Below, piece by piece: positions 1 through 12,200 of a stretch of 64,000 nucleotides of DNA (positions are counted from its first letter, which is position 1; each line of letters starts with the position of its first letter). The notes beneath the pieces are model-generated. The model worked only from the letters and a program-made list of their open reading frames with translations. It did not search any database and was not told the origin of the DNA. The DNA comes from Chiridota heheva (lineage: Eukaryota > Echinodermata > Holothuroidea > Apodida > Chiridotidae). The stretch is taken from the NCBI GenBank assembly GCA_020152595.1, contig JAIGNY010002621.1, positions 1,942,001-2,006,000 on the forward strand. Reading direction: 5' to 3'. Made by a program: the position numbers and the translations under genes.

Positions 1-965
1 GCCTCATGGGCTCATGGGCAAACTAGGCATGGCTCATGTGCAAGCTAAGCATGGGCTCATGTGCAAACTAGGCATGAGCTCAAATGCAAACTAGGCATGG
101 GCTCATGTGCAAACTAGGAATGGGCTCAGATGCAAACTAGGCATGGGCTCAGATGCAAACTAGGCATGGGCTCAGATGCAAACTAGGCATGGCTCATATG
201 CAAACTAGGCATGACTCATATGTAAACTAGGCATGGGCTCAAATGCAAACTAGGCTTAGGCTTAAATGCAAATTAGGCATGGCTCAGATGCAAACTAGGC
301 ATGGGCTCAGATGCAAACTAGGATTAGGCTCAGATGCAAACTAGGCATGGGCTCAGATGCAAACTAGGCATGGCTCATATGCAAACTAGGCATGGCTCAG
401 ATACTAACTAACTAGGCATGGCTCATATGCAAGCTAGGCATGGCTCATATGCTAACTAGGCATGGCTCATATGCAGGCTAGGCATTAGATGCAAACTAGG
501 CATGGATTCTCACTAGGCATGGATGCAAACTAGGCATGGGCTCATGTGCAAACTAGGCATGGGCTCATAAGCAAACTAGGCATGGCTCATATACAAACTA
601 GGCATGGGATCATATGCAAACTAGGCATGGCATCGCAAACTAGGCATGGCTCATGTGCAAACTAGGCATGGCTCATGGGCCCATGTGCAAACTAGGCATG
701 GCTCATGGGCTCATGTGCAAACTAGGCATGGCTCATGGGCTCATGTGAAACTAGGCATGGCTCATGTGCAACTAGGCATGGCTCATGTGCAATCTAGACA
801 TGGCTCATGGGCTCATGTGCAAACTAGGCATGGATCATGGGCTCATGTGCAAACTAGGCATGGCTCATGTGAAAACTAGGCATGGCTCATGGGCTCATGT
901 GCAAACTAGGCATGCGCTTATATGCAAACTACGCATGCTTCATGTGCAAACTAGGTATGGGCTCA
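1..965. repeat. Minisatellite, 22-bp unit changing to a 30-bp unit
   Basis: Tandem copies of a unit close to GGCTCATGTGCAAACTAGGC plus AT fill the first 965 bases and probably continue before the window. From about 640 to 900 many copies carry an additional CATGGGCT block, making a 30-bp unit that stays open in one frame and reads as a ten-residue repeat (HVQTRHGSWA). That reading frame is a by-product of the repeat length, not a gene. Copies differ by small substitutions such as TGTGCAA to TATGCAA and by short losses. Confidence 0.95.
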
Positions 966-1390
966 AAGAGCTTTAAAATTTACAATTTCTTGTACTATCA
1001 ATAGCAGTAAGCAAATAGACCTGAAACATCTGTCATTGCATACCAAAACTTGCACAAGATTGTTAGCTTGAAGGTTATCACACAATGATTTGTACATCAT
1101 GTAAGGTGCAACTTAACCATCTGGTACATGCAAGTAAGGTAATTCTTAATTTATTTAACAGAATATAGTGATGTCATGAAGTGATTAAGTTCTTTGTTTT
1201 ACTCTTCTTGTCGCTTGGTTTTGGTCAATTTCAAATTACAGCAATCAAAGTAAAACTAGGCAGAAAATGATCCGGCAATGAAAACCTCACAAAAGAGAGG
1301 AAAATAAGTGAAATAGCAACTACAGATGAAATGTCATTTAAAAGATCTCAGATCATTCTACATCTTATTGCTCATACTCTGGCATCTTAC
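1..1390 (-). other. Partial intron after the signalling-helix exon
   Basis: This is intron sequence of the guanylate cyclase gene, running out of the window. Positions 1-965 are a minisatellite (listed separately). From 966 to 1390 I see ordinary AT-rich sequence without exon, RNA gene or element. The cyclase catalytic exons are not here. Confidence 0.8.
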
Positions 1391-1540
1391 TTTGGAAGAA
1401 TCTGGTATAAAAGTTCCTCTGCTTTCCTCTTCTCCTCGTAGAAAGCCTCTGTCCTCTCTTCTACAAGCACTTCAAGATTTGAGGCATACTGCTCCATACG
1501 CGACAGCAGGTTGTCTACTAAGCTCAATGACTCTCTTCCT
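1391..1540 (-). CDS. Guanylate cyclase receptor exon: signalling helix/dimerisation coiled coil
   Basis: This 150-base exon encodes 49 full codons: [40 protein letters not shown] and EELLYQILP. This is the coiled-coil signalling helix between the kinase-homology and cyclase domains of membrane guanylate cyclases; [17 protein letters not shown] and AE-LLYQILP are near-invariant in the family. The helix dimerises the two chains so the cyclase catalytic site can form. The acceptor is GATTCTGCAG before AGGAAG and the donor is CCAAA then GTAAGA, leaving two bases for the next exon, which must lie before position 1 and should start the catalytic domain. The first base completes the Lys started 29.75 kb upstream, so phase agrees. 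A plus-strand reading of these bases is a shadow. Confidence 0.96.
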
Positions 1541-4500
1541 CTGCAGAATCAAGAAGAAATACACATTTTCATAAGCATTAATCAAAGATATATTGAAGTT
1601 TTCAACAAAGTTGGCAGAATTTAACTTTCTTTATAGATTATTCTTGACATTTCATGCAGAGAGGACCTGAAACTTGAAGTATGATACAATGCAGATAAGA
1701 TTTGATTGAACACTTCAGTCATATAAAGTAATGGAATGGGACATTCAAAAGTCACTTTTATTCTATATTTGCCATTCTGCATCAGTAGTGCCTATACAAA
1801 AAAACAAACATGTATTATAACTTCAAAATAGAGAACCTTAAGAATTACATGCATGTGTGGTAGCATTTGTCCATTAGCTATTCAGAGGTATGACGATGCT
1901 AATATCCACCTCAGGTACAAAACCCTTGATAGATAGTATCTACACTTATAATTGTTACCATCTCATGTTCACAGGTAACTTGGCATCATATACCATATTT
2001 CTTTATGTCTACCTGAAAACAATCCACTTACTAATTACGATACTTCAATATCCTTCCTCGACATAGCTGTATTTATTAAGGTGCACTTTAATATACTCCT
2101 GATTTATAGCCTCCAACGATACCGTCTCTTTTATCTTTACAACATTTACAGCAGGTAGTTGCTTTGGATCTTTTGTAAGCATGACAAATGCACTATTCAA
2201 ATCACGCACTCTTCCAAATTACCATGATCCAGTTTTACTACAATAGTTTGTCAAGTGCAATGGCTTGATAATTACAAGAAGGCTGGGGGCAGCCACAGGG
2301 GAAAATGTGGATATTATACGAATCACATCAATCCATCCATGCCTTCCTGAAAGCATTATAGACAAGTAAAGGCAACCAGTTTTCATATTGCTTTTAAAAG
2401 CAGCTACAGAGTATTAGCTGCATTAGAAGATCAGACCATTTTGATTGGGGTGGGATGGGGGGGGAAAAAATAAGATTTACCAATGGCCTCAAACTAGCAT
2501 CCCATCAGAAAATAAAAAATAGATAAAAAATAACTGCCTCCCTGTAAAAAAGTTCATAATCAAAATCAGTATTTTTCCGACCTGATACCAGATTTACAGA
2601 CTAATCTCAAATTTTACCAACGCATCTCAAAAATTGTGGGCGGAGGGAGGGGTGTGTGACACCCCCCATTCCCTGGTATTTATGCCCCTGAAGAGTATAG
2701 AAGACCATAAACACTTTCAGATGACTGACTCTAAATATCCTATTAAACAAGAACATCTGACAGTACCTGCTGAGTGAAATGTGAGACCACCTACTGGTTT
2801 ATAGTGATAAACCCTGTCATGAAGAAAGGATTAGAGGTCAAAGAAGGACCACTTATCACCATCATTAGTAAAGGATTCATCAGTTTTTTCTTCATCTCAT
2901 AACACAGAAACACAAATTCTTAAAATGAGCATCTAAATTCTGAAGGAAAAAAACTTTAAATTAGTAGATAAAGCTGATGAAGGTTGCACAGGAATTACAT
3001 TTGCTTGAGGGAGAAACCATCCTTGAGATGTTAATGTCATCCTTCACCATCCTAGGCAATTGAGTTATTGATAATGCAAGATTGCTTTTCAGTTCACACT
3101 CTGATAAAATGTTAATATCATCATGATACTGCTATCAAAGTGTTATGAAATAATGGATTTACATTACGAATTAAAGTGGAGCTATTAAACCTATGATATT
3201 ACATTTTATTTAAATTTTTGGGAACAGCTGCAATGGCCAATTTTATGATTTTATGTTTGCTTTTTTGCATATGAAAATCAGTCATGGTTAAATAAGTTTT
3301 CCAATTAGCGTTCATACTTGTTCAGATGAGACCATTTAAATAAAAAGTAGATTGATTATTCTAAAATCTTCTGAATCATCACAGAATAAAATTTAAAAAA
3401 AAATTGCTGACTCAACATGGAACTAAGTGAAGTCCAAAAAGGTGTAAAACATTATCTGTCTATTTGCCAGGATACCACTGCAGTGACACCAATGATCATT
3501 CAAGTTTCCAATTGAAGATTTGCTAGATTTTAGATTCTGCTTGAAGCTTCAAGATTAGATTAATGTCTTAAATCAAACAGCAATATGTGAGACCAACAGG
3601 GATCGATTTCCTAGTGATGAATCTATGACAACAAATGTGTTCCATTTTTTACACTATTTTCATTCCCTAGCTAACAATAAGAATTGACCAATTAAATCTG
3701 TCAGCGTTTTGGAATATATCGTCCCTCTTTGATCTTCTCTCAGCAAGACACATCAAACAGCTGTATCCACTTGCACGTAGATGTCACTTCACACACTTGA
3801 CATTAAAGCCGTACACCTAAAGTACTTATTCAGCAACCTGTATGTCCTTCATCATAAATCAAACCAACAATACCTTGCCCCATGATGACCAGAACAACAA
3901 AATTGATACAAATTTAAACGACCACACCAACTAAAGTTCATCATGACAAGCGGTTTATAATGCAGTTCCCCAAGGAATGATTGGAAACGCTATCAGCATC
4001 TCCGACGACCGACGAGCGTCCAGTGTGCTTTATAAGAAATGAAGTGGACTGGTCATTACTTGCTTGACCGCAGGGTATAAATCTTTATAAGTGTGTGATC
4101 ATGGAGGTATTCAGACATCTATGGTTTGATAAAGAGAGCTTAGTACATATAGTATATCTATAATTGTCAACAGAATATTGGTGAATGCAAGGATATGAGA
4201 AAGTACTTAACAAAAACGAAAGAGAACAGAATGGCAATGAGTCTATAAAAATGGTGATTACTCATTCAAATTAGTCAATTACAAAAGAGATATTTCCTGC
4301 ATACCTACATGTTTGCTATATGCATACAGAAAAAAACCTTAGAACTAATGAAATTCTATACGAGTTAAAGATTCTAGAATCCTGGTATTTTCTTGAGTAA
4401 TACCAAGTACTTGTTCATGCAATTTTGTTAAAATGTTAAAGCTTCAACTTTTTGCATCAGAATAATTTCAATGCATGAATATTTGTTCTTACATTGTGAC

Positions 4501-4728
4501 CCATTTGAGAAAAACATACCTTCAGGAATAACTCATACATTTTTATTGTTGGTATGTTTGCTTGGGTTTTGTAACATATGAGAAAGAAAAAAGCTCAGAC
4601 TGATGATCCACTATTTAAGGTCAAAGAACTTATCTTCAGTAATCTGGTAAAAGACTGATGTTTCACAAAATGGATTTAACTGAAATAATCATTAACATAA
4701 ACTTGCTAAAATGTTTGCCATACAAGCC

Positions 4729-4750
4729 AAAAAAAAAAAAAAAAAAAAAA
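4729..4750. repeat. Poly(A) run of 22
   Basis: This is an uninterrupted run of 22 A. It may be the tail of an old retroposed copy or simple slippage; no element was recognised next to it. Confidence 0.9.
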
Positions 4751-6999
4751 CTTTGTGAGAGGACAAACAAGTATAGCTGGAGGAAATTCCTTTGTTGGTG
4801 CTGACCAAATATAGCAAAGAATTTCTCTGCTTTCAGCAAAGCTTGGTTCTTCATAAACTTAAAAAGGATGTATTTACTGAGGAATAAACATGAGTGTGGA
4901 TTTCTTGGTTTGATTTGTTGATGTCTAACGGCACCGTGACAGTTCCTTGTACTTCAAATAGTAGCTGAATCACATAATCTTATTTTCTCATCTTCTTCAA
5001 CAAGAAGCTGTAAATGCACAATCTACACAATAATTCTACAAGTTAAGCTCTACCAAATGTAAAATTAATGTTAGAGAAGGTGCTCCTGACTTGATTTAAT
5101 ACAGTCTACCTGATAGGTTAGTATAAAGTAATGCATCTAACTGAGTAGGAGGCTATTAAAGAAATGTCCCCTAGCCTCAAAGGGAAACAATATTACCCAA
5201 AGCAATGAAGATCACTTTGACAATGTAGAATACCTGTTTACTGGTTTGAGGTAGCTAGCTGTCCTTCACAGCTAAGGCTCTATGAGGCAGGATAGCTTAC
5301 TACAAACAGACAAATGCAACTTGTGATCATTTCAATGATGTCTGGTTTTCATTACAAAATAGCCTACCCAATACTCTCCAAAACTTTGGGAAAGGTGGGT
5401 TGGTGGGGATTCATATTTCTCCCTAATATATAGTCCCTTCCTTTTTACACATATACACATTCTCTGTTTGGCAAACATCACCAACTGTTAATGTGCCATA
5501 TACAAATATTTCATAACATGCTGCTTTCAGCTAGTAATAAATAGTACCAGCATTACACCCCAATCATAAACTTTTGTGTACATATTTCACCCTTATTTCT
5601 CTAATTTTATACCATTATCAAACAGTTAAAATGCATTTGGAAACTCAATTATCATTTTGACTTGGCATCTGTTGTAGCAATGAACTTCATTCTCATGTCT
5701 TTTCCACACTCGTAAAGCTTTTTGAGTTTCACTTTATGTTAAGGGGGTCTTCCTGTTAAGCCACATATTAGGCCAGACATGATACAACATATGGGTACTG
5801 TGATTTTCTTCCTGCTTCTCTGACACTAGATGGTACAGTAGTTTCACTGCACCATTGCTTGAATGTGTTTTGCACCTCCACATCTAACTACTGATCACAA
5901 TTAAAAGACAAGACTACAATGTGGAAATAACACTTACATTTCTAGAAGACCCCTATAAGGAAATATTACCAGGAGTAATGCATCTTTGATGTACCACCCC
6001 ATCAATTTATAAGGTCCTTTTACCAATTGTACCAACCCTTAAATTATAAGGTCCCTTCATCAGTGATATATTTTCTTTATTACAAAAAGTTGGCTTAGCA
6101 GCTTGCTTAATCTGTTAATATAAAGTTATGGCAGGCATGACTCTTTTAAAGTCAAAGCTACAGCTACTATGAAGCACATTTCTGTATGATCAAACGTACC
6201 AGTAAATTTTCCTCTTTAACCAATTCTCCTTTAAATTAAGTCCTGTCTTCTTTAAGTGCCCCAAAACACCTCCTTTAATATGATATTTGTTTTGATATTT
6301 CTTTTGTTTTCACAACAATTCACAGGAAATGCAACTCTGATTGACAGAAAGGGTCTATAGTTCACCTAATCAAAACCATTCAAAGCTAATGAAGGAATAA
6401 GCCACTGCTCCTGTCATTGGATGCTCTTAGGAATCAACTGTACTGGAACAACCTTCCTTTTATCATTCAAATCATGCTCCTTTTATCATGCAATTAAATG
6501 TTTTTTTCATACCAAGCAAGCTAGAATGCCTTCTACAGGTGGTGTTGATGGTGATGGATTCTATTTCATTAAATAGATTTGAACTTGCATTCACATGATC
6601 ATTGAAGTAATATGTGATATTCACAATTAACTTGAAATGCAAGTTTGATATGGAATATGACTTTTGCATTGAACTTAATATGTGCTTTTATTTAAAAAAA
6701 AAAAAGCTCTCTAATACAGATGATTATTTTAACACCACTAAGATCTATCTAGCCATTCGTCCAATTAAGATTAAAATTTAAACATAGTGATCAACTTCTG
6801 CGGAGGTCCAAGAAAGAGTGACATTCAAGATCAGATTTTTAAAAATACTTTTTTATAGAAGAAATACTACTTTCTATGTTTTGGGTAAAATTGTCTGGGG
6901 AAAGGAAACATTTTCCCTTGTTGTTCTGCTAACTAAAATTGTTGGTGTTCATATGTAATAAGCATCTTCAAAGCAAAGTGTTTAAAAAAAAAAAAAAAG

Positions 7000-8035
7000 G
7001 ATTTGAAGGGGGAGTAAAAAGGATATGCAGGGGAGGGGGAATGGATATTAATGGGAGGGTGAAAGAGATTTGAAAGGAGGAGTAAGAGGATGTGAAGGGG
7101 AAGGGATGTAAATGGAAGGGATGTAAATGGGAAGGATGTGAATGAAAGGGATGTGAAGGGGAAGAAGGGATGTGAAGGGGAAGAAGGGATGTGAAGGGGA
7201 AGAAGGGATGTAAAGAGGGAGGGGAAATATATGGTAAAGCAACGGAAAGAGATGTAAAAGGGAGGGGGAAATGGATATGAATGGGAGAAGAAAGTGATTT
7301 GAAGAGAGTACGAGATGTGAAAGGGAGGAGTAAGAGATGTGAAGAAGAGGGTAAATGGTTGTAAATGGAAGGGGAAAGAGATTTGAAGGGGAGAGTTAAG
7401 AGATGTGAATGGTAAGGGAAAGGATTTGAAGAGGATGGGTAAGAGATGTGAAGGGGAGGGATGTGAAAGGGAGGAGAGATTTGAAGGGGAGGGGAAAGGG
7501 ATTCAAAGGGGAGGAAATGTATGTTAAAGGGAGTGAAAGTGATGAGAAGAGAAGGGGGAAATGAATGTGAATGGGAAGGATCAGTGATTTGAAAGGGAGG
7601 GGCAAGGAATGTGAAGGGGAGGGGAAAGGAATATGAAGGGAGAGGAAAGGATGTGCAGGGGAGGGGAAATGTATAGTAAAGAGGGAAAATGATGTGAAGG
7701 AGGTGGAAATGGATGTGAAGGGGGGGAAAGCAATTTGAAGGGGAGGGACAATAGATGTGAAGGGGAGGGAGTGTGGTAAAGGGAGGTCAAGGAGATGGGG
7801 AAATGTATGTTAAGGGGAGGGAAAGGATATGAAGGGAAAGGGATGGAAATGGACGTTGAAGGGGAGGGGGAAATGTATGTTAAAGGGAGAGGATAAGGAT
7901 GTGAAAGGGATATGGGGAAATGTATATGAAGGGGAGGGAATGGATGTTAAAGGAAGGGAAAGGAATGTGAAGGGTAGAGGAAAGGGATGTGGAGGAATAG
8001 CAAAATGATTTAAAGATGAGGGGAAGGGTGGGAAA
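7000..8035. repeat. Purine-rich degenerate minisatellite of about 1 kb
   Basis: The plus strand is almost all G and A, with T mainly inside ATGTGAA or ATGTATG words. The recurring theme is GGGGAGGGAAATGTATGTGA and variants (GGATGTGAAGGGGAGG). Unit length varies, so it is an irregular array. Several minus-strand open frames over it (Pro/Ser/His/Phe-rich) come only from the lack of purine-ended stops and are not genes. Because the gene is transcribed from the minus strand, the intron RNA here would be C/U-rich. Confidence 0.92.
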
Positions 8036-10461
8036 AATTGAGGAAAAATAAAAGAGATCATTTTTCTCCCAAAAATATTGAGCAGAGATGATAAGTCATG
8101 CAAAATTTAAGTTAAATATGTCCAATTGCATAAAATGCAAGAAATTATTGACATTCAAGATAAGATTCTTTGTGTTTCAGATTACATATGTATGTTTTTA
8201 TGATCTGTTAACAAAAAAGAATTGTTTAGTAATGTTTTCCATCACTTCAAAACTGTAACCCTGTGCCTTCAGTTATCAATCAGGTAACTAAGAAGTTGGA
8301 GACAAAACTTGATTAATTCCTTGCAAGTTTTTTCTATATATATAGATGTGCTCTTTTTAGAAATTCATTTAAGTAATCTTGTTCAAAAATGTTCACTTAC
8401 ATAAATTCTTTCAAATCAGCAAGTATAAATCTTGTCTAAAATGAAACTGCCGTTTTATACCGATAACTCTAAAAGCAAAAAATGAAGTTCACAGAGAAAA
8501 ACTTTCTCTTTAACAACTTATAAATTTGATGAGCAAAATAAAATATTCATCTTCATCACTGAATTCAAATATGATCACAGAGTAGAAAGTCATCTGCAAT
8601 GAACTCAATTGAAAGGAGCTATCACAAGATCTCACAAACAAGATCATTTTACCCTACTTGAGGGAAAATTATTGCTAGTCATACCTGTACATTAAACATT
8701 GTCACGGATTTGTGGCATATTATTGCTCAAAAACAACAAACACACTCCTCCTGTCACCATCAAGTGCTTTACTTGCAAATCTTTGAGGCACAATGTAAGG
8801 AACAATAATGGAAGCAATGCAAAATGAACACCAGCTTTAATACTTGTTCTAACATTCTAAGCAAACTTACTTGACCCCCTTTAAATTACTCTCCCACTAT
8901 TTCATGTCTAGCTTTACAAGCTACAATATCAATTTCAATAGTCCGGCCTCTGAATGGAATGGTTTATAAAAGAAAATACAGTAGCACTTGTACAATTGTC
9001 CAATTTCAAATGAATTATAGGGAGGTATATTATATTTGTGAACCTTGGCGGTCAGTGGGAAAGGTGCGGGGGAGGTCCAGCATATTTCTACCACCTCCGC
9101 ACCTTTTATTTCAATCCTTTCGAAAAATTAACCTAATTTTTGGGACAATTGGCTGAATTTCTTGGAAAATTAACCAAATATTTCAAATAATTGACAATAA
9201 GAGAAGCTCAGAAGACCATATGTTCCATAATGTAAAGTTGTTACTGCTCCCCCTTGGCTATATCCCTGTATCAAATGTCTAAATTAGCTGGTGTTCTTCT
9301 GTATTTAAAAGCTTCAATATGCAAATAGATAATCAATCATCTGGGAACACTAACAAATTGCATATAACTTAGTATGTATGCAAGTTCCATTACAGGGTCG
9401 GAGCCGAAGGGGCGATGGGGGTGGGGGGCTATAATTTGCCAAGTTATATTGTAAATTCATATGTAAATCATATGCATAATGCTAAACGATGTGAAGGCTA
9501 AAGCTCGGCCCCCTATAATGCTCCTATGGTCCTGCAATAAAATGCAATTTTTAAAGGAATTTTGTTGTTGTTGTTGAAAATATTCAATAGATTTTTAGAC
9601 AATCCAGTTATTTCTAAAAGTTGTTTTATTTAAGCTCTCGGGTACACATAAGAGACAATTCCAGTGCTATCTCAAAGAAAGCCAGAAACACAAAAGGGAG
9701 CTAAAATCCCATTAAAATATTTATAATAATATCCAGGCTTGTATAGAGAGGGGTGTGATGAGTGTGTTCGTACCCCCACCCCCCTTGACTGCCAAGATAC
9801 ACAAATTTTGTATACCTCCTATAATACATGCAGGGCTGTGGGAGTCAGGGGCCAATAATTTGCCAAATGTTATTGAAACAATAACTGTTGGAAGGACAAT
9901 ATGCTCAAGTATTCAAAGCTAAAATGGGCTTATTGAGGGAAGTATTTACAGAAATAGGGTAGCAGGGGCAAATGATTTCATATTATTTGAGCCTTGAAAG
10001 ATGCACTTACATTTTCATTTGCTTTGTTAATTTTCACATTTTACTACAAGCTTTTCCCAGAAATTTTAAGACAAAAAAAAGCTCAAGGTTACCTCACCCA
10101 TGCAGTAATTCAGAAAACATGTATAAGCTAGCAGTTTTTATAACTATAACACCTCTTTTAGTTCTATCAATTGGACAACAAAGAAAGAAGAGGCCCTAAC
10201 TTGACAGTTAGTATCAACAAAAAAATGGCATTCTAAAGTCTTTCCAACTGTACCCTCCCCCAACCCCTACATTCCCAGAACTACATCTTGGATTGTAATA
10301 CAGCTTCCAATTTAAGAAAATATGTGTCAAGCAAAGTCAAGCAACATGAAAAATGTACAATAACATTAAAGCAAAATTATGCATAACAATATTGCTTAAC
10401 ATATGGCAAACTAGACATTGGAAACAATACAAATCCCCTCACCACTAATAATGCATAATCC

Positions 10462-10748
10462 AGACTTGTCCCACAATCCATCCCAACCTGTCCCAAATGT
10501 CATCCCACGCCTAAACTCCATGCAATCACACCTGAACACCAGATACTGTATGTCATTCCACCACTTTGCATGACCCACATGCAATCGCAACTGAAATCCA
10601 GATGACACCCAAACACATGCCAATCCACCCTGTTCCACATGTCGACCCACCCTGTTTCACATGCCAACCCACCCTGTTCCAAATGTCAACACACCCTGTT
10701 CTCATGCCAACCCACCCTCCTGTCCCACATAAAATCCCACCCTCATCT
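10462..10748. repeat. 22-bp minisatellite, copy 1 (CCCACCCTGTyCCACATGCC)
   Basis: Successive units of about 22 bp read like CCCACCCTGTTCCACATGCC plus two bases. The first half (to about 10600) is more diverged than the second. The array ends in ATCCCACCCTCATCTTAACT, a border that recurs at the end of the array at 25.2-25.6 kb, so the two loci are related. Confidence 0.88.
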
Positions 10749-11029
10749 TAACTCCTTCAGCTACTTTATCATCAAGTTATCGCCTACCCCACATTCCACG
10801 TATTGTTTAGATTTCCAAAAAAAAAACCTAATTAAAAATTCTTTAGAAGCGAGGAAACTTTTATTTGCTTCTTTCTTCATGGCAAGACAACAATTTTGAT
10901 GCCTTTCATATTATGTCAATATCATAACCAAACTAGAAATGTGAAGTTAGTATTAGTCGTTTTGATCTCAAGTCAAATATTTTTGAGATCCAAATATTTT
11001 TGATCTCAGGTCATACTTTTTGCAGCAAA

Positions 11030-12160
11030 GTCTATTTTCTTGCAAATAACCTAATTAATACGCACACTATACCTCACTAATAAGTGTGAACAATGCTCTT
11101 CACATATACTGTATGATCATATGTTTAAGCAAAATCACCACACCCACTTTAATTCAAGAGATACCACAGATACAAATATTTTAATTGCTATGCAAATAAG
11201 CTAATTAGTATGCACACATAACCCCACCAATCATGCTCAACTGAATAGCACCAATGCCCTCTACCACTGTACCAAGTTATTATCTCAGATTAATTATTTT
11301 GTAAGAAAGTCTGTTAAGCAAATAACCTAATATGCATATTACACCTTACCATAGACAATGCTCTTCACATATATAATCATTTGTGTAAACAAAATCCCAC
11401 TCCTGCTTCAATTTAAGACATATCATAGATACAAATATTTTTAATGTTTTGCAAATAAGCTAATTAGTAAACACTCACATTACCCCCATTCATGCTTATT
11501 TGGACAGTACCCATGTCCTCTACTCCTGTGCCAAGTTACATGAATGTACACTATTCATAACTTAAGTTCTTTGCTCATGTTAAACATTTTATATTAAAGT
11601 CTATTGTTATGCAAATAACCTAATTAATATGCACACTTCACCTCAACATTAAGTGTAGACAATGCTCCTTACATATATGATAATTTGTGCAAACAAAATC
11701 CCCACATTCACTTTTGATTTAGGAGATATCATAGATACAAATATTTTCATTGTTAAGTAAATAAGAAAATTAGTATGCACACACAACCACTAATCATGCT
11801 CATTTGAACAGTACCCCATGCCAATTTACATTATTGTACATCATTCATAACTTAAGTTATGAAAACTTTAACCAAAAACTTTTAACCTTGAAAATATTTG
11901 CATTGTTATGCAAATAAGCTAATTAGTACGTACAAACCCCCAATCATGCTCATTTGAACAGTACCCATGTCCTCTACCCCTATCTCAAGTCACATGAATG
12001 TACATTATTATAATTTATGAAAATTTTACCCAAAAACTTTAACCTGACAAATTTGTTATGCAAATAAGCTAATTAGTGTGCACACACAACCCCCAAATCA
12101 TGTTCATTCACCATTCATAACTAAAGTTATGAAAACTTTAACCAAAACTTTACCCGGACG
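11030..12160. repeat. Dimeric tandem repeat of about 290 bp carrying TATGCAAATAA motifs
   Basis: About four copies of a long unit can be followed. One half starts near GCAAATAACCTAATTAATAT and contains ACAATGCTCTTCACATATA and CATAGATACAAATATTTT; the other half starts TATGCAAATAAGCTAATTAG and contains AATCATGCTCATTTGAACAG and CCATGTCCTCTACC. GCAAATAA-type starts lie near 11042, 11191, 11320, 11449, 11610, 11909 and 12058. The two halves share the opening word, so the unit is probably an old dimer. Copies are clearly diverged. ATGCAAAT equals the POU octamer and TAATTA a homeodomain core, which may be chance. Confidence 0.85.
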
Positions 12161-12200
12161 CCGAAGCCGGAGGTATGCTCTAGTCGAGCTAAAAAGGTTT
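12141..12200 (+). mobile_element. Possible retroposon fragment (GACGCCGAAGCCGG box)
   Basis: A GC-rich patch, CGGACGCCGAAGCCGGAGG, followed by CTAGTCGAGCTAAAAAGG, interrupts AT-rich sequence at the end of the 290-bp repeat. It resembles 3' ends of non-LTR elements I recall from marine invertebrates, but I cannot name the family. A decayed G/C-rich patch up to about 12460 may belong to it. Confidence 0.35.

Noticed and set aside
646-976. Open frames with a repeated HVQTRHGSWA-like decapeptide
   Set aside because: They are produced by the 30-bp minisatellite unit, a multiple of three; no domain, start context or splice sites, and antisense to the gene.
1326-1574. 82-codon plus-strand open frame
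   Set aside because: It is the antisense shadow of the signalling-helix exon on the minus strand.
7048-8103. Several Pro/Ser/Phe/His-rich minus-strand open frames
   Set aside because: The complement of a purine-rich array rarely forms stop codons; pure low complexity.
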